From Heterodera schachtii (taxonomy: Eukaryota; Nematoda; Chromadorea; Rhabditida; Heteroderidae), in assembly GCA_023374025.1 (NCBI GenBank), contig SIJG01000010.1, positions 646,517-710,516 on the forward strand: a stretch of DNA of 64,000 bases, in the 5' to 3' direction. The translations under genes were made by a program, and so were the position numbers. Below are positions 24,641-34,466 of the stretch, one piece after another (within the stretch, counting starts at the first letter, position 1; every line of letters starts with the position of its first letter). The notes below the pieces were generated by a model. That model was not told the origin of the DNA. It did no database searches and saw only the letters and a program-made list of their open reading frames with translations.

Positions 24641-25974
24641 TGCGTTGTTGTTGTTGGTTGAGATAGAGAGAGATAAAGCAAAATATCAGTGAGATGAGCT
24701 AAGAAAGAAAGAAACTTTAAGTTAGTGTGATCATGGAAAGGAGGGTGGGGGGGGGGAGGCAGAAAAATGGACGCAATTTGAAATGACACGAAAGTGTCGC
24801 GTAAAAAGATACGCGGATGCGATTTGAAATGACATGGACATGATACGCGCAAAAAGAAGGGGATGCGACGCGCGGTACCATTACATCACTGTTGGGTGAC
24901 CTATGTTTCCCAAACGGTAACAATTTTTTGAGAAATTCCCATTTTTCAAATGATTAAAAGAGAATCCGAGATCCCTACTTTTCTATGTATGTACAAAGAA
25001 AGGATACAATAAATGTTTAATTCATTTGTAGCAGTTTAGAATTTAGTTTTAACAATAAATGTGTTACTCTATTAAAATAGAAACCATAAGAGGGAGTTCA
25101 TTAGAAACTCTGCATATTACTACCTAATTTAACTGCGACTAAAAAAGAAGCATTTTTCATTGTCAAGGGTGGGAGGAAGCACTTTCGAAAAAGCTATGTT
25201 CACGGATCACGAAAAAAGAAATGAAATTCACATTCGCAGTTTGCACTGACGCTGTTTCAGTTTGGGGGAAAAAAATGGTGCGAGGCGAATGAGAAATTCA
25301 GTGAGAAAACTGTTCTTTTATGCAGTCGGTTCCAAATCAGAGCGCCAAAAAGCGAATTTTTGAAAATTTGGATTTTCGACTTTTTGTTCGAAGTCGAGCA
25401 AATGATCGTTGAAATGAAATTTGGAAGGTAATAGTTTAGATGGTTCCCCCCCTTTTTTGGTAGAAAATTTTTTTGTTTTATAAAGCCGTGAAAACATGTT
25501 TCTAAGGGTTTTGTGGGTCGCTGATTACGAATATTGCATTCATTTAGACCAATTTCGAACCCCGGACCCGAATTCGAGCAAAAAGTCAAAATTGCAATTC
25601 CTAAAAATTTTTTCGACCCTGAAAACCCTTAAAATAAGGTTTCTCTTGGAGGAAAAAGCTTTGTTTCACCAGGAAATTCATTGATGAACCCCTAATTCTC
25701 CAATATTGCCTTGGATTCGGGTTTTTCAACCTTGAAAATGTTTTTCTCGGAGAGAAATTGAATAGGCAAATGCATAAAAAAACAAATGAATTATGGGTTT
25801 ATTGCCATTTATTTACAAGACGACTAATATGAACATACAATGCAATACAAATACAATACATATTGTACAGAGCATACACAGAGATACACACACAATAATA
25901 TCACTTGGACTTCGAGTTCATCCGCTTGTAGACACACAATAATATCACTTGGCTTTCGAGTTCATCCGCTTGTA
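24641..25974. other. Spacer between USP-B and H2A-A: H2A upstream region
   Basis: No gene seen. About 24772-24870 carries one to two diverged units of the ATTTGAAATG...CGCGTAAAAAGATACGCGG repeat found in more copies upstream of H2A-C (40013-40146, opposite strand). About 25140-25390 recurs at 31010-31170 and, inverted, at 39530-39740. Confidence 0.6.
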
Positions 25975-26004
25975 TCACTTGGCTTTCGAGTTCATCCGCT
26001 TGTA
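25901..26004 (-). repeat. Repeated terminal-codon cassette at the end of USP-B (x3)
   Basis: Same cassette as behind USP-A: three copies of TACAAGCGGATGAACTCGAA...; the first ends the gene (stop 25975-25977). Confidence 0.85.
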
Positions 26005-28003
26005 GTACAGAAGGAATGCGTGCTTGCTCTAAAAGGGGGCGGGGAAACAAATTATTATTTTTTCATTTGAATGGTTGGGAACGAAGAAACTCACAGTGGG
26101 CGATGGAGCGGTGAGGCACGGAATGCATGATTCATCGTCGAAATTCAGCCACTCCCGATCAGTGCTGATCAAATTGATGACGGACGCTGTGTAATGGCCA
26201 CTGTTCAGCCGACCGCTGTGATCCTGAAGGGGGAATGGGGAAACCAAAATTAGTGTGATTAGTGACAATTTTAATCAAATTTTGGTAACCCACCGTTATG
26301 CCGTAGAGACTGAGTGCTGCGTTGTGATGCGGAGACTTCTCGTGGAGAAAGGGCGCCAGGTCCAACTCGGCCACATCAAAAGTCACTTCAACCTGAAAAT
26401 TGTTTAAAAAGCAGTGAAAAACAGACGCAAAAAAAAACACGACGGAAACTTACGTTATTTTTGACGTAGTGTCCATCATTCAGCGAAAATCTCTTCAAAT
26501 GGACGATCAGCACCTTCGGGATCTCCCAAATTTTTGTGCTCCGTGTCGCCGGCTGTTTGCTTTTGCACTTCGGACAGTCCCATTTATCCTCGAGACTCTG
26601 AAAAAGAGAGGGGAAAATGGGATCAGACACAAATTCAGGCTGTGGTGCTGCTCACTGCTGATGAAAAGTGCGCCTCCAGGCAGTCCTTGAGCGTCAGGCA
26701 GTCGGTGTTGGTCGGCAACTCGAGGCTGAAAAATTCAAAGGGAAATTCAAATTAGGGAATTTTTTTTGGGTCAGTGACTCAAACCCACCTTAGTTGGTTG
26801 ACGACCTCGAAGCGAACACTCTTCGTATTGCACGTGCTGCATTGGACCACGGAGATGTTTGTCAGCTGAAACAAAGGGGAAATCATTAGAATTGGTAGAC
26901 AGAAGAAAATGAATGACTCCTCCAAACTCACGTTGAACAGATCGTTGACCGGCGACGAAGAGAACAGTTTCGCCCTCTCATTGAAATCCGAAGCGCTGGC
27001 GCCCAAATTGGTGTCGTCGTAGTTCTGTTCAAACGATTGTCGCTGGTTGACCTGAAAATGGGGAGGGGGGAGGGTGAAAAATGGAACATAAAATGGCAAA
27101 ACTCACCCGGTTGGTGTCCTCGTGAAGCGCGTCCAGCAGATAGAGTTGAAATTCTTGTGCGTCGTGCTGCCGTCGGTCGGCCATTTCGGTGTTGACACGG
27201 CGAGCGAAGAATTCCTGGGGGAAAAGGCAAAAATTTGATTAGAATGGATGATCAAAGGCACAGACAGATTCACTCACCAGGAAGATGGCGGGCCGAAGAG
27301 CGTTGAACTTGCCGGACCAGATCAGGTCGATGAGCGCGGAGAATGAGCCGGAGATTATCCCATTCGTGCCAAACGAGTTGTTCCTGGAAAAGGGAAACAA
27401 AAAATGAATTTTATGAAAATTCGAAGACGGCGCTCGGCTCCCCCCTCCTGACGCACCCATTGACGAATCGCTGCGCGCTCTTTTCTTGGAACAGTTGAGA
27501 AAATCCGGGCGTATGGAACAGTGGCTGAAGAGTGGCGTTCATGAAGCACGTATTTCCCATATTGAAGAGGCCGGTTTGTCCGAGGGGCTGAAAAAAAGTG
27601 AATTTTAAGAAAAAAAAAATTTTTTTCCGGCCAAGTCAGTCCCCCCAAACCCACCGTTTTCTTCCACTCCGAATCGCTGGCGATCCTCTGCGCTGACACT
27701 GCATATGCGTTCAGGAAGAAGTTGCCGGTGCCATCATCAGTGCTGAAAGAAGGGAAAGGGACGCGATTCATCAGAGACTTAAACACAACAACAAAATGGG
27801 GAGTGGATGCAATTCACTGACAGAGGCTGCGCTGGTTGTCGAGTTGGAACAAATGGCGCTGGTGACATGGTCGGATGAGTTGTTGGCTGTTCCGTCACGT
27901 CGTCCGAAATGCGCATCGCCTTTCGTCTGCGCGGATGGGGAGGGCCTGCATGGTTGCCAAAGTTGCCGTCCGGAAGCGGTCGCCCTTGACTCGAGGCAGT
28001 CAT
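25975..28003 (-). CDS. Ubiquitin-specific protease, copy B (intact, cytosolic form), 12 exons
   Basis: Exons 28003-27822, 27742-27655, 27587-27457, 27383-27278, 27214-27107, 27051-26932, 26865-26789, 26725-26656, 26597-26454, 26392-26294, 26223-26095 and 26028-25975 give 435 residues, the same length as copy A exon by exon. The Cys box GLFNMGNTCFMNAT, the CxxC pairs of the zinc ribbon and the His box HSGRLNSGHYTASV are all kept. Differences from copy A are few (for example AQRFVNG for AQQFVNG, and NQR for NKR before QSFEQNY). The same trans-splice-like TTTTCTGTAG precedes the ATG. Copies A and B look like recent duplicates under constraint, both lacking a signal peptide. Confidence 0.9.
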
Positions 28004-29794
28004 GTCTTATTGGCTACAGAAAATGTGAAAAAAATGCGTTACAAATGCACAACAATTGGAGTTGAATGTAAAGCAGCAATAGGTAAGAATGAAACATGGA
28101 GAGTTTGAATTGCAGCGAAAGGAGGGCGCGCCGGAGGGAGGGGGGAGGGGATCGGTAGGGGTAAACGGCGTCTGGCCAACAGCGATTCTGACTACAACTT
28201 TAAGAAGCCATCACTTTTTTCTTAAGGTCTTTAGAATGATGCCAAGTTTGTTTGATTGGATCAACAAAGAAAAAAGTTATGGATTCTTGAAGTTGTCACA
28301 GACGCGCAGTCGCACGATTCTGGAGGGCGGGGGGGGGAGAAGTGAATAATTAGGTAATTGGTAAAACAGCGGTGTTTTCAGAGTGGAAAAATGAATGGGA
28401 ACAGTTTTAGACAGCAGCGAATTGTCGAATGTTTGGAATAGGTAAATGAGAAGAATGGTAAAGAAAGGGAAAAAACAGCGAATTTATAAAGGAAAATCGT
28501 GGAAGAAAAGGAGATAAAACTGACAAAAAAAAAAAAAAATTTTTTTTGTGGGGAAAAGGATTATAAAAGGTCGACTCATGATCAAACCATCGCCATTATA
28601 TTCTATACTCAATTGGGCGCCGGCACGTTTGGTCGCCAGCATGTTTTTGGCTATAACTTTTTTCTTTATCAACCAAATCCAACATTGTTGGTGTCATTCG
28701 AAAGCCCTAAGTGTCCTCTATTAGCCTGAAAAATTTTGAAAAATTTCTCATTAAGGTTCAAAAAAGTTATGCCCAGAAGAATTCAAAAAACCAAATTCGG
28801 TGTCGTAAGTCGGGATTCATTGCCCAAAATGTCGAAGTAAATCGAAAATCATTGAACCAAAGCTCAATAACAAAACGATAATGCGAGCTAAGAACCGAAA
28901 AACGCATTTCTAACTTGGTGTGAGGCCTCCAAGGCCCAATCGCATAAAATTTTCTAAAATCTTCCCATTGGGCCTTCTGCATATCCGCCCAAAATCCTAA
29001 TTTTAATTTTAGCGCAAAATTCCATTAAAAAACAAAAAGAGCAATCCTTAAATGGTAAAAATATTGAAAATTGGCGAAAAACAAAAAAGGTCCTTATTTT
29101 GTCACCATAATCATGCTTTTTGTCCTGCAATGTCCTTATTTTGGAAAATTTTCGACCATAAACTCTGTAATGCTCTCTTCTTCTGAAATTCGTGTAAAGC
29201 GAAATTCGGTCTCAAAACTCCACGCCAAATCGCAATTTACATAGCATTAATTGTAAGCTGTTTACACGACGACATCCCACGGAAATTAATGCTATTTTTC
29301 GAGATATATTCCGACCCGGACGCTCCGCACCCCGAACCGTCACCTGAGTCGGGACCAACAGGGTTACACCCCCCTAAGAATGGCATTTCATTTTTGTGAG
29401 GGAAAAGGCACACATTTTGCTGTTGATGGCCCGCGAAAATATTTTACAAAAAAAGTCGGAGGCACCGACATCAAACAAGTGTCAATAACAAATTTTAAAC
29501 TCATTTTGCACGTAAAGCACACTTATAGCGCAAAGACTCTTAGATTTAACGTCATTACTTGCCATTAAAATTCACTAATTTGGATCGGCATTTTATTACA
29601 GAAAAGGCACAAACAATTCAAAAGAAAGGCACAACAATATTACTCAAAAAAGAGAAGAGAGGACACAACTTTAAACAAATAAAAGGAATATTCAATCATC
29701 GGAAAAAAATGTTGGGGAACAAAATGTTGGCACATTAAGAGGAGAGATATTTGGGATCGTTCATTTTCTATCCGTCCATTTCTTCTTCCACCGT
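28004..29794. other. Spacer between H2A-B and USP-B
   Basis: No gene seen. It is a duplicate of 22221-23956 with replaced segments. 28604-28798 includes one arm of the dispersed TATAACTTTTTT...TTGGTGTCATTCG element. Confidence 0.55.
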
Positions 29795-30478
29795 TCACTG
29801 ACTGTCGTCGTTCTGCTTCTTCTGCTGCATCTTCGACAAAAGGATCGTGTGAATGTTGGGCAACACACCGCCACGAGAAATGGTGACCTCCGCGAGAAGC
29901 TGAAAATTTCACATGGATTTTCAAACAATCCAAAAACCACGACGGCCTCTGACCTTGTTCAACTCCTCGTCGTTGCGCACAGCCAATTGCAAATGGCGCG
30001 GGGTGATTCGCAACTTTTTGTTCTCCTTCGCCGCGTTGCCGGCCAGCTCGAGCACTTCAGCCGCCAGATATTCCAACACCGATGCCATATAGACAGGCGC
30101 TCCTGCCCCAATGCGCTGAGCATGGCGACCTGTGAATGGAAAATTCAGAAAATTTTATTGAAAACCCTCTCCCCTCGCGAAAACTGTACCGTGGCGCAGC
30201 AAACGATGGATACGTCCGACGGGAAATGCAACGCCAGCACGAGCAGAGCGCGTGCTGTACGTTCCGCTCGCAGCAATCTTCACTTTTCCACCCTTTCCGC
30301 CCGCCTTCTTCGTCTCTTTTCCGCCCGCCTTCACTTTTCCGTCCGCCTTCGCTTTGCCGCCCTTTCCGCTCGCCGTCGTCTTCGTAGCTTTTCCGGCTTT
30401 CACTGGAGACGCCACTTGAGACTCCTGACTGTTGGTCGTACCGGTCGAAGCAACGGAGGCACCACGATTGTCAGACAT
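29795..30478 (-). CDS. Histone H2A variant with long N-terminal tail, copy B, 3 exons
   Basis: Exons 30478-30190, 30129-29954 and 29899-29795 give 189 residues. The copy is nearly identical to copy A: the tail has [10 protein letters not shown] where A has [10 protein letters not shown], and the fold and the NDDSQ end are the same. It is part of tandem unit 2 and upstream of USP-B on the same strand, 1.8 kb away, so independent promoters are more likely than one transcript. All phases close. Confidence 0.92.
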
Positions 30479-31701
30479 TGCGTTGTTTGTTGTTGATTGA
30501 ATGATAGAGAGATAAAAGCAAAATATCAGTGAGATGAGCTAATGAAAGAAACTTTAAGTTATTGTGAGTCATGGAAGGAAGGGGGACAAAAAATGAACGC
30601 GCGATTTGAAATGACACGGAAGAAACGCTCAAAAAGATACGCGGATGCGATTTGATTTAAACGACAATAATGCGCGAAGCGAAAATGATGCGCAACAATT
30701 GATGAGGTGAAACAAATGACGCGGAAAGCGTTTGCGCAAAAAACGCAGCGATACAAAAACTGAAATTTCGCAATTGGAACTTCGAGTCTTTTAAATCGGT
30801 CAATGGCATGTCTAACGGATCGCCTCCCATCCCCAGTGCTAATTTGTCGAAAAACAAACAATTTTTGAAGATGTACATTGAGTGGAAACACGGTGTTTCA
30901 ATTCTGTTGTAGTTTTGAAATTTCGAATTTTGAAAAATAGTGTGTATGAAACGAGAAACCCTAAGGAGTTCATTAGAAACTCTACTCCTTACTAGCCAAT
31001 TTAAAGAATGGGGTGGTGGGACGCACTTTCGAAAAAGCTATGATCACGGATCACGAAAAAAGAAATGAACAGTCACGTTCGCAATTTGCACTGACGCTGT
31101 TTCAGTTTGGGGGAAAAAATGGTGCGAGGCGAATGAGAAATTCAGTGAGAAAACTGTCCTTTTATGCAGTCACTATGGGTCAAGCCCAGTGTTAGACAAA
31201 AAAGCTCATAACGCCAAATAGAGTTATTGGCGTAATTTTTTCGCGCTAATTCAAAATTTATATTGCTGAATGCCTTTTTTGGATTGTTTATTTTGATCAG
31301 CCATAACTCGCTTCTTTCCCAACTAAACTGAACAAAATTGGTATCTAAAAAAACTTTTTGAACAGGAGAATTTTTATCCAAGACGAATGCTAAAAAATTT
31401 GTCATCTCAGAAAAAAGTTATGAGTTTAAAATTTTTTTTCAGGTTATAACTCAAGTACTAGGCCGCTGTTTTTAACCAAATGCGAAAATTAGTCATTTTT
31501 TATTATATTCTTACCCTATCCATACTTAATTACCACATTCACACTAGGCTTTATCATAACATACACAAATGACATTTTAAACAAACAGAAAGGCAACAAC
31601 AATAATGAGATGCTTGTTTAGAACAATACACAACAATGGCATAAATAATCCTATCTTTGTCACGCCTTAGGCTTAACATTTTGTACATGTCCTTCTCAAC
31701 A
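30479..31701. other. Spacer between gene X-A and H2A-B
   Basis: No gene seen. About one ATTTGAAATGACACGG unit of the H2A upstream repeat sits at 30598-30660. 31010-31165 matches 25140-25330. About 31195-31480 holds diverged copies of the GCTCATAAC / TTGGTATC element. Confidence 0.55.
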
Positions 31702-32128
31702 TTAAATTGGCGGAAGCGGCGCGTAATTTTCCTTTTTTCCCGTGCCGTAGCGAGCCGATTTCTTTGGTGGCGCGTCCATGTCATCTGTTGGCATCGGTTT
31801 CTTTGGTGCAGATTTAGGCCTTGCGGTTCCAGCAACGAGTATCAAACGTCCGCTGCCGCTGCCCTCGTCCGACCCGTCCGAGCGCAACGATTCCGGCACT
31901 TCCACTCCGAATTTATGCGCCATCGTCACATCATTTCTTGACGCGTCCGAGCGCTCTGATTCCGGCACTTCCACTCCAAATTTGGATGCGATCATCGCTT
32001 TCCTGATTCCAACGCGTCCGCTGTCGTCCCTGTCCGAGAGCAATGATTCAGGCACTTCCACACCGAATTCAGATGCCCTTGCCGTATAGCCTGTGAAATG
32101 CATTGATGAATGAGAAATTTCTCCAAAT

Positions 32129-32227
32129 CCCGTATTTACTCGATTAGAACCCCCCTCTCGAATAAAGCCCCTCGTCTGTGGAGGGTGAACAATAGAGCCC
32201 CAGGGGGCTCTAATCGAGTAAATACGG
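32129..32227. mobile_element. Short inverted-repeat element (MITE-like), family 1, left copy
   Basis: About 99 bases with terminal inverted repeats CCGTATTTACTCGATTAGA / TCTAATCGAGTAAATACGG and a C/G-rich internal part. It sits in the last intron of X-A; the same site in X-B carries a copy (38546-38651), so insertion predates the arm duplication. Confidence 0.75.
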
Positions 32228-32698
32228 TATTCAAATCGTATACGACGAATCACCTTCGTGTGACATTTGACTCAGATTTCCCCCCGCTGCTGATTGCCCC
32301 ATACAATTGTGCACCACAATTCTCGTTGCAGCTGCTGGTCTCTCCATTTTCTTCTTCTCCCATTTGTCATCGTCACCCGTAACTGTATGAGAAGCAGACT
32401 TTTTTTGTCGACGAACCACCAGCACAATCACAATTGTCAGGACGGTAGCCAAAATGAGGAGACCACCTCTGAAAGTGGGGGATTTCAAGAGCAAACAGCG
32501 GAAGTTGGCACGCACCCGAGGAGGCCGTAGAAAAGCAAATCCTTCGTGTTCAAAATGCCACCGCCCTTTTGCCAACATTGTTCAACCAACAATTCAGGAC
32601 CGCTTTCCGCCTTGTTCAGAAGAACCACGACATCGTCCTTAAAAATAGGGAAATTGCCAATTAAAAATCAAAAGGAAATTTCGATAGTTCCTTGATTT

Positions 32699-32887
32699 GG
32701 TACCCCCCTCGAAATATTTTAAAATTTCAAAAAAGCATAGATATTTTTTAAATCTATGACCAGCAGGTGTCATCAGCAGATTTCAAACTAACGCCATATT
32801 CGTGTGATTGATCAGACCTTGAAAAATCCAAAATATGAATTTTTATTATTTTCGACGGGGGGGGGGGGTAGCAAAACACAGAGGTAC
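32699..32887. mobile_element. Short inverted-repeat element (MITE-like), family 2, left copy
   Basis: Ends GGTACCCCCCTCGAAAT...ATTTTCGACGGGGGGGGGGGGTAGCAAAAC...GTAC, inside intron 3 of X-A. A partner is at 37895-38089, and the terminal layout is shared with the element at 45529-45744. Confidence 0.65.
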
Positions 32888-33828
32888 TGAAATGACACGC
32901 ACAATAAACGCTTTCCATCCGCACTGAACCAATTCCTCATCATCATCATCCGAAATGTTTTTCCATAAAGACATTGTGAAATGACGCGCATTCGGCAAGC
33001 CATCGACCGGAGTCATTTGAAGAAGGTTGCACTGTGACATTCAGAAACGCACATTTGCCTTGACCACAGTTCTCTCCGAAGCGATCTTGACCCTGAAAAA
33101 CAATTAGGAATTGTTAGTACATAATTAACACACATTGGCAACACGAAAACATTGACTGACCGCACGTCCCTCGAGGGCAACAACGCGCTCATCAACGGCA
33201 CAACCGGTTGGCATTTGAACACGAGAAAGGAAGGATGTTTTGCAATTGATGCCGCCACCATTTGGGAACAGGACCGACATCACCAAGCGTTTGTCCGCAG
33301 CGTCGTCCAAACGAAGCGCATCAATTTTTGCGTTGCCTTCATTGGTTGTCAGTTGCGATGGATCAACACGACTGAAAAATGCCAAAAAACTTAGACCAAA
33401 AATGGAAAAATTTGAATTTTCAACTTTTGTTCGAATTCGGGTTTCGAAATTGGTCGAAATGAATGGCATGTTGGTGATCAGAGACCCTCAAAACACCATA
33501 AAACGTGTTTTCGCGACTTTTTAGAAGAAAAAATTTTCTTCCAAAAAATGGGGGGGGGGGCATCAGCGTTCACTATTACCAAAAACAATTTACACGTTAA
33601 TTTGAGTAAAACTCACAGCCGCTTATCTCCAACAACAGTGAACGTGCCGCCGTGCACTGCGGCATCTTTCTTCGCACAGGCAAAGCCGCGCAATGAAAAA
33701 CTGCTGCTGTTGGCATCCGCCGATTGGGAGCAGCAACGGGCGAAGAGCAGGACGAAGACGAACACTGACAAAACAGAAGAAGCAGAAGCAGACGAAGGCC
33801 ACGGTTGAAGAGGCAATGAATAAGCCAT

Positions 33829-34370
33829 ACGATAGAAGAAGTTGTTGGCAATTCAACAAGAAAATATGTAAAAGCGAATGATGGAAATGTGTTGGCCAAC
33901 ACGCGCTTTTATACCAACGACCGCGCACAACAAAATGACAACGAAAAAGAGACAATGGCAATGGCAACGGCCCAGCAGAGTGCAGAGAGAGAGAATTAGG
34001 AAAAGATAAATATGTAATGTCTAACAAATTATAGAAAAAAACAACAAGAGAAATAGTGTGTAACATCGTGCCGTTTTTCTTTCTTTCTTAGCTCTGTTTA
34101 TAACCCATCTCTTAATGGGTTTCTTTTTCAATAAGATTACACTTTTTTTTTTTACCATTTTCAAATGATGCAAGCGCCGGAAGTACGCCGCCGAACTGCT
34201 AATCCTAACCTGAAATGGGAATAATTTTTGGAACGCCCCTCTTTGAGGGGTTAAAATTCACAAAAAAAATTTCTAAATTTGATTCCGACATTCTGTCTCT
34301 TCTGTCTCTTTCTTGGCCTGGCCAATATTTTCCACAAATGTCCACTGTGTTTATTTTGTGTATTTAAGCA
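33829..34370. promoter_or_regulatory. Divergent intergenic region between X-A and USP-C
   Basis: About 540 bases between the X-A start (-) and the USP-C start (+). It contains the X-type TATA box, matched by GGTATAAAAGCGC before X-B at 36868, and the inner edge of the left arm near 34271. 34272-34370 is outside the inverted arms and so is private to USP-C. Confidence 0.45.
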
Positions 34371-34466
34371 ATGCTTTTCACTTTTCTCTCCGTTCAATTG
34401 TTCATCATTATCGTTGCTTCTGCACTCACACTCGTCGGCCAATGTTGTGGCTTTTGTAAGAAAAAA
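34371..34466 (+). other. Signal-peptide-coding first exon of USP-C
   Basis: Not homologous to exon 1 of copies A/B and outside both inverted arms. It begins with an ATG after GTATTTAAGCA and runs uninterrupted for 32 codons: short N-region, ~20 hydrophobic residues, then a Cys/Lys-rich end. Its origin within the window is not visible. Confidence 0.55.

Larger units (their letters stand above)
19690..25350 (-). repeat. Tandem unit 1 (USP-A + H2A-A)
   Basis: Segmental duplication. Coding and most flanking sequence recur in the same order and orientation about 5.78-5.84 kb to the right (USP stops 20191 and 25975; H2A stops 23957 and 29795). The spacer between USP and H2A differs from unit 2 at about 22821-22905 and 23410-23520, where unrelated segments sit. 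The limits are approximate. Confidence 0.85.
25400..31170 (-). repeat. Tandem unit 2 (USP-B + H2A-B)
   Basis: Second head-to-tail copy of the USP+H2A unit. The exon lengths of all 12 USP exons and all 3 H2A exons equal those of unit 1. Unit-specific inserts include about 28604-28798, with a TTGGTGTCATTCGAAAGC motif shared with the fold-back element at 42.2 kb. Confidence 0.85.
31702..33828 (-). pseudogene. Gene X, left-arm copy (X-A): unknown single-pass membrane protein, frame broken
   Basis: Exons 33828-33617, 33371-33161, 33092-32903, 32637-32254 and 32090-31702. The family is not recognised. The first two exons are identical in protein to X-B: a hydrophobic signal sequence (VLSVFVFVLLFA), then a Cys-containing ectodomain. 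Exon 3 has an extra base (GTCACAGTGC against GTCACGTGC in X-B) that leads to an early stop. Exon 4 lacks one base (GGGCGGTGG against GGGCAGGTGG). The two shifts cancel downstream, so the membrane segment and tail are again in frame with each other. The tail exon is intact and shows three FGVEVPES repeats followed by a KSAPKKPMPTDDMDAPPKKS-type basic stretch. TATAAAA lies about 80 bases upstream (about 33906, minus strand). Probably a decaying copy, unless the indels are sequencing errors. Confidence 0.6.
29598..34271 (-). repeat. Left arm of inverted duplication (H2A-B + gene X-A)
   Basis: This arm matches 36515-41185 in reverse complement, in mosaic fashion. The inner edge is the shared TTCACAAAAAAAATTT/TTTTTTTTTGTGAATTTT junction with CAAAGAGGGGCGTTCCAAAAATTAT. 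Gene X and H2A lie in the same order from the centre outward. About 31170-31510 and the H2A upstream segment are not homologous to the other arm. Arms of about 4.67 kb flank about 2.24 kb holding USP-C. Confidence 0.8.

Noticed and set aside
23912..24661. Long open frame (249 codons) opposite H2A-A, with equivalents at 29849-30496 and 40224-40919
   Set aside because: It is antisense to the Lys/Ala/Gly-rich H2A exons, runs through both H2A introns and has no family features; it arises from the base composition of the sense codons.
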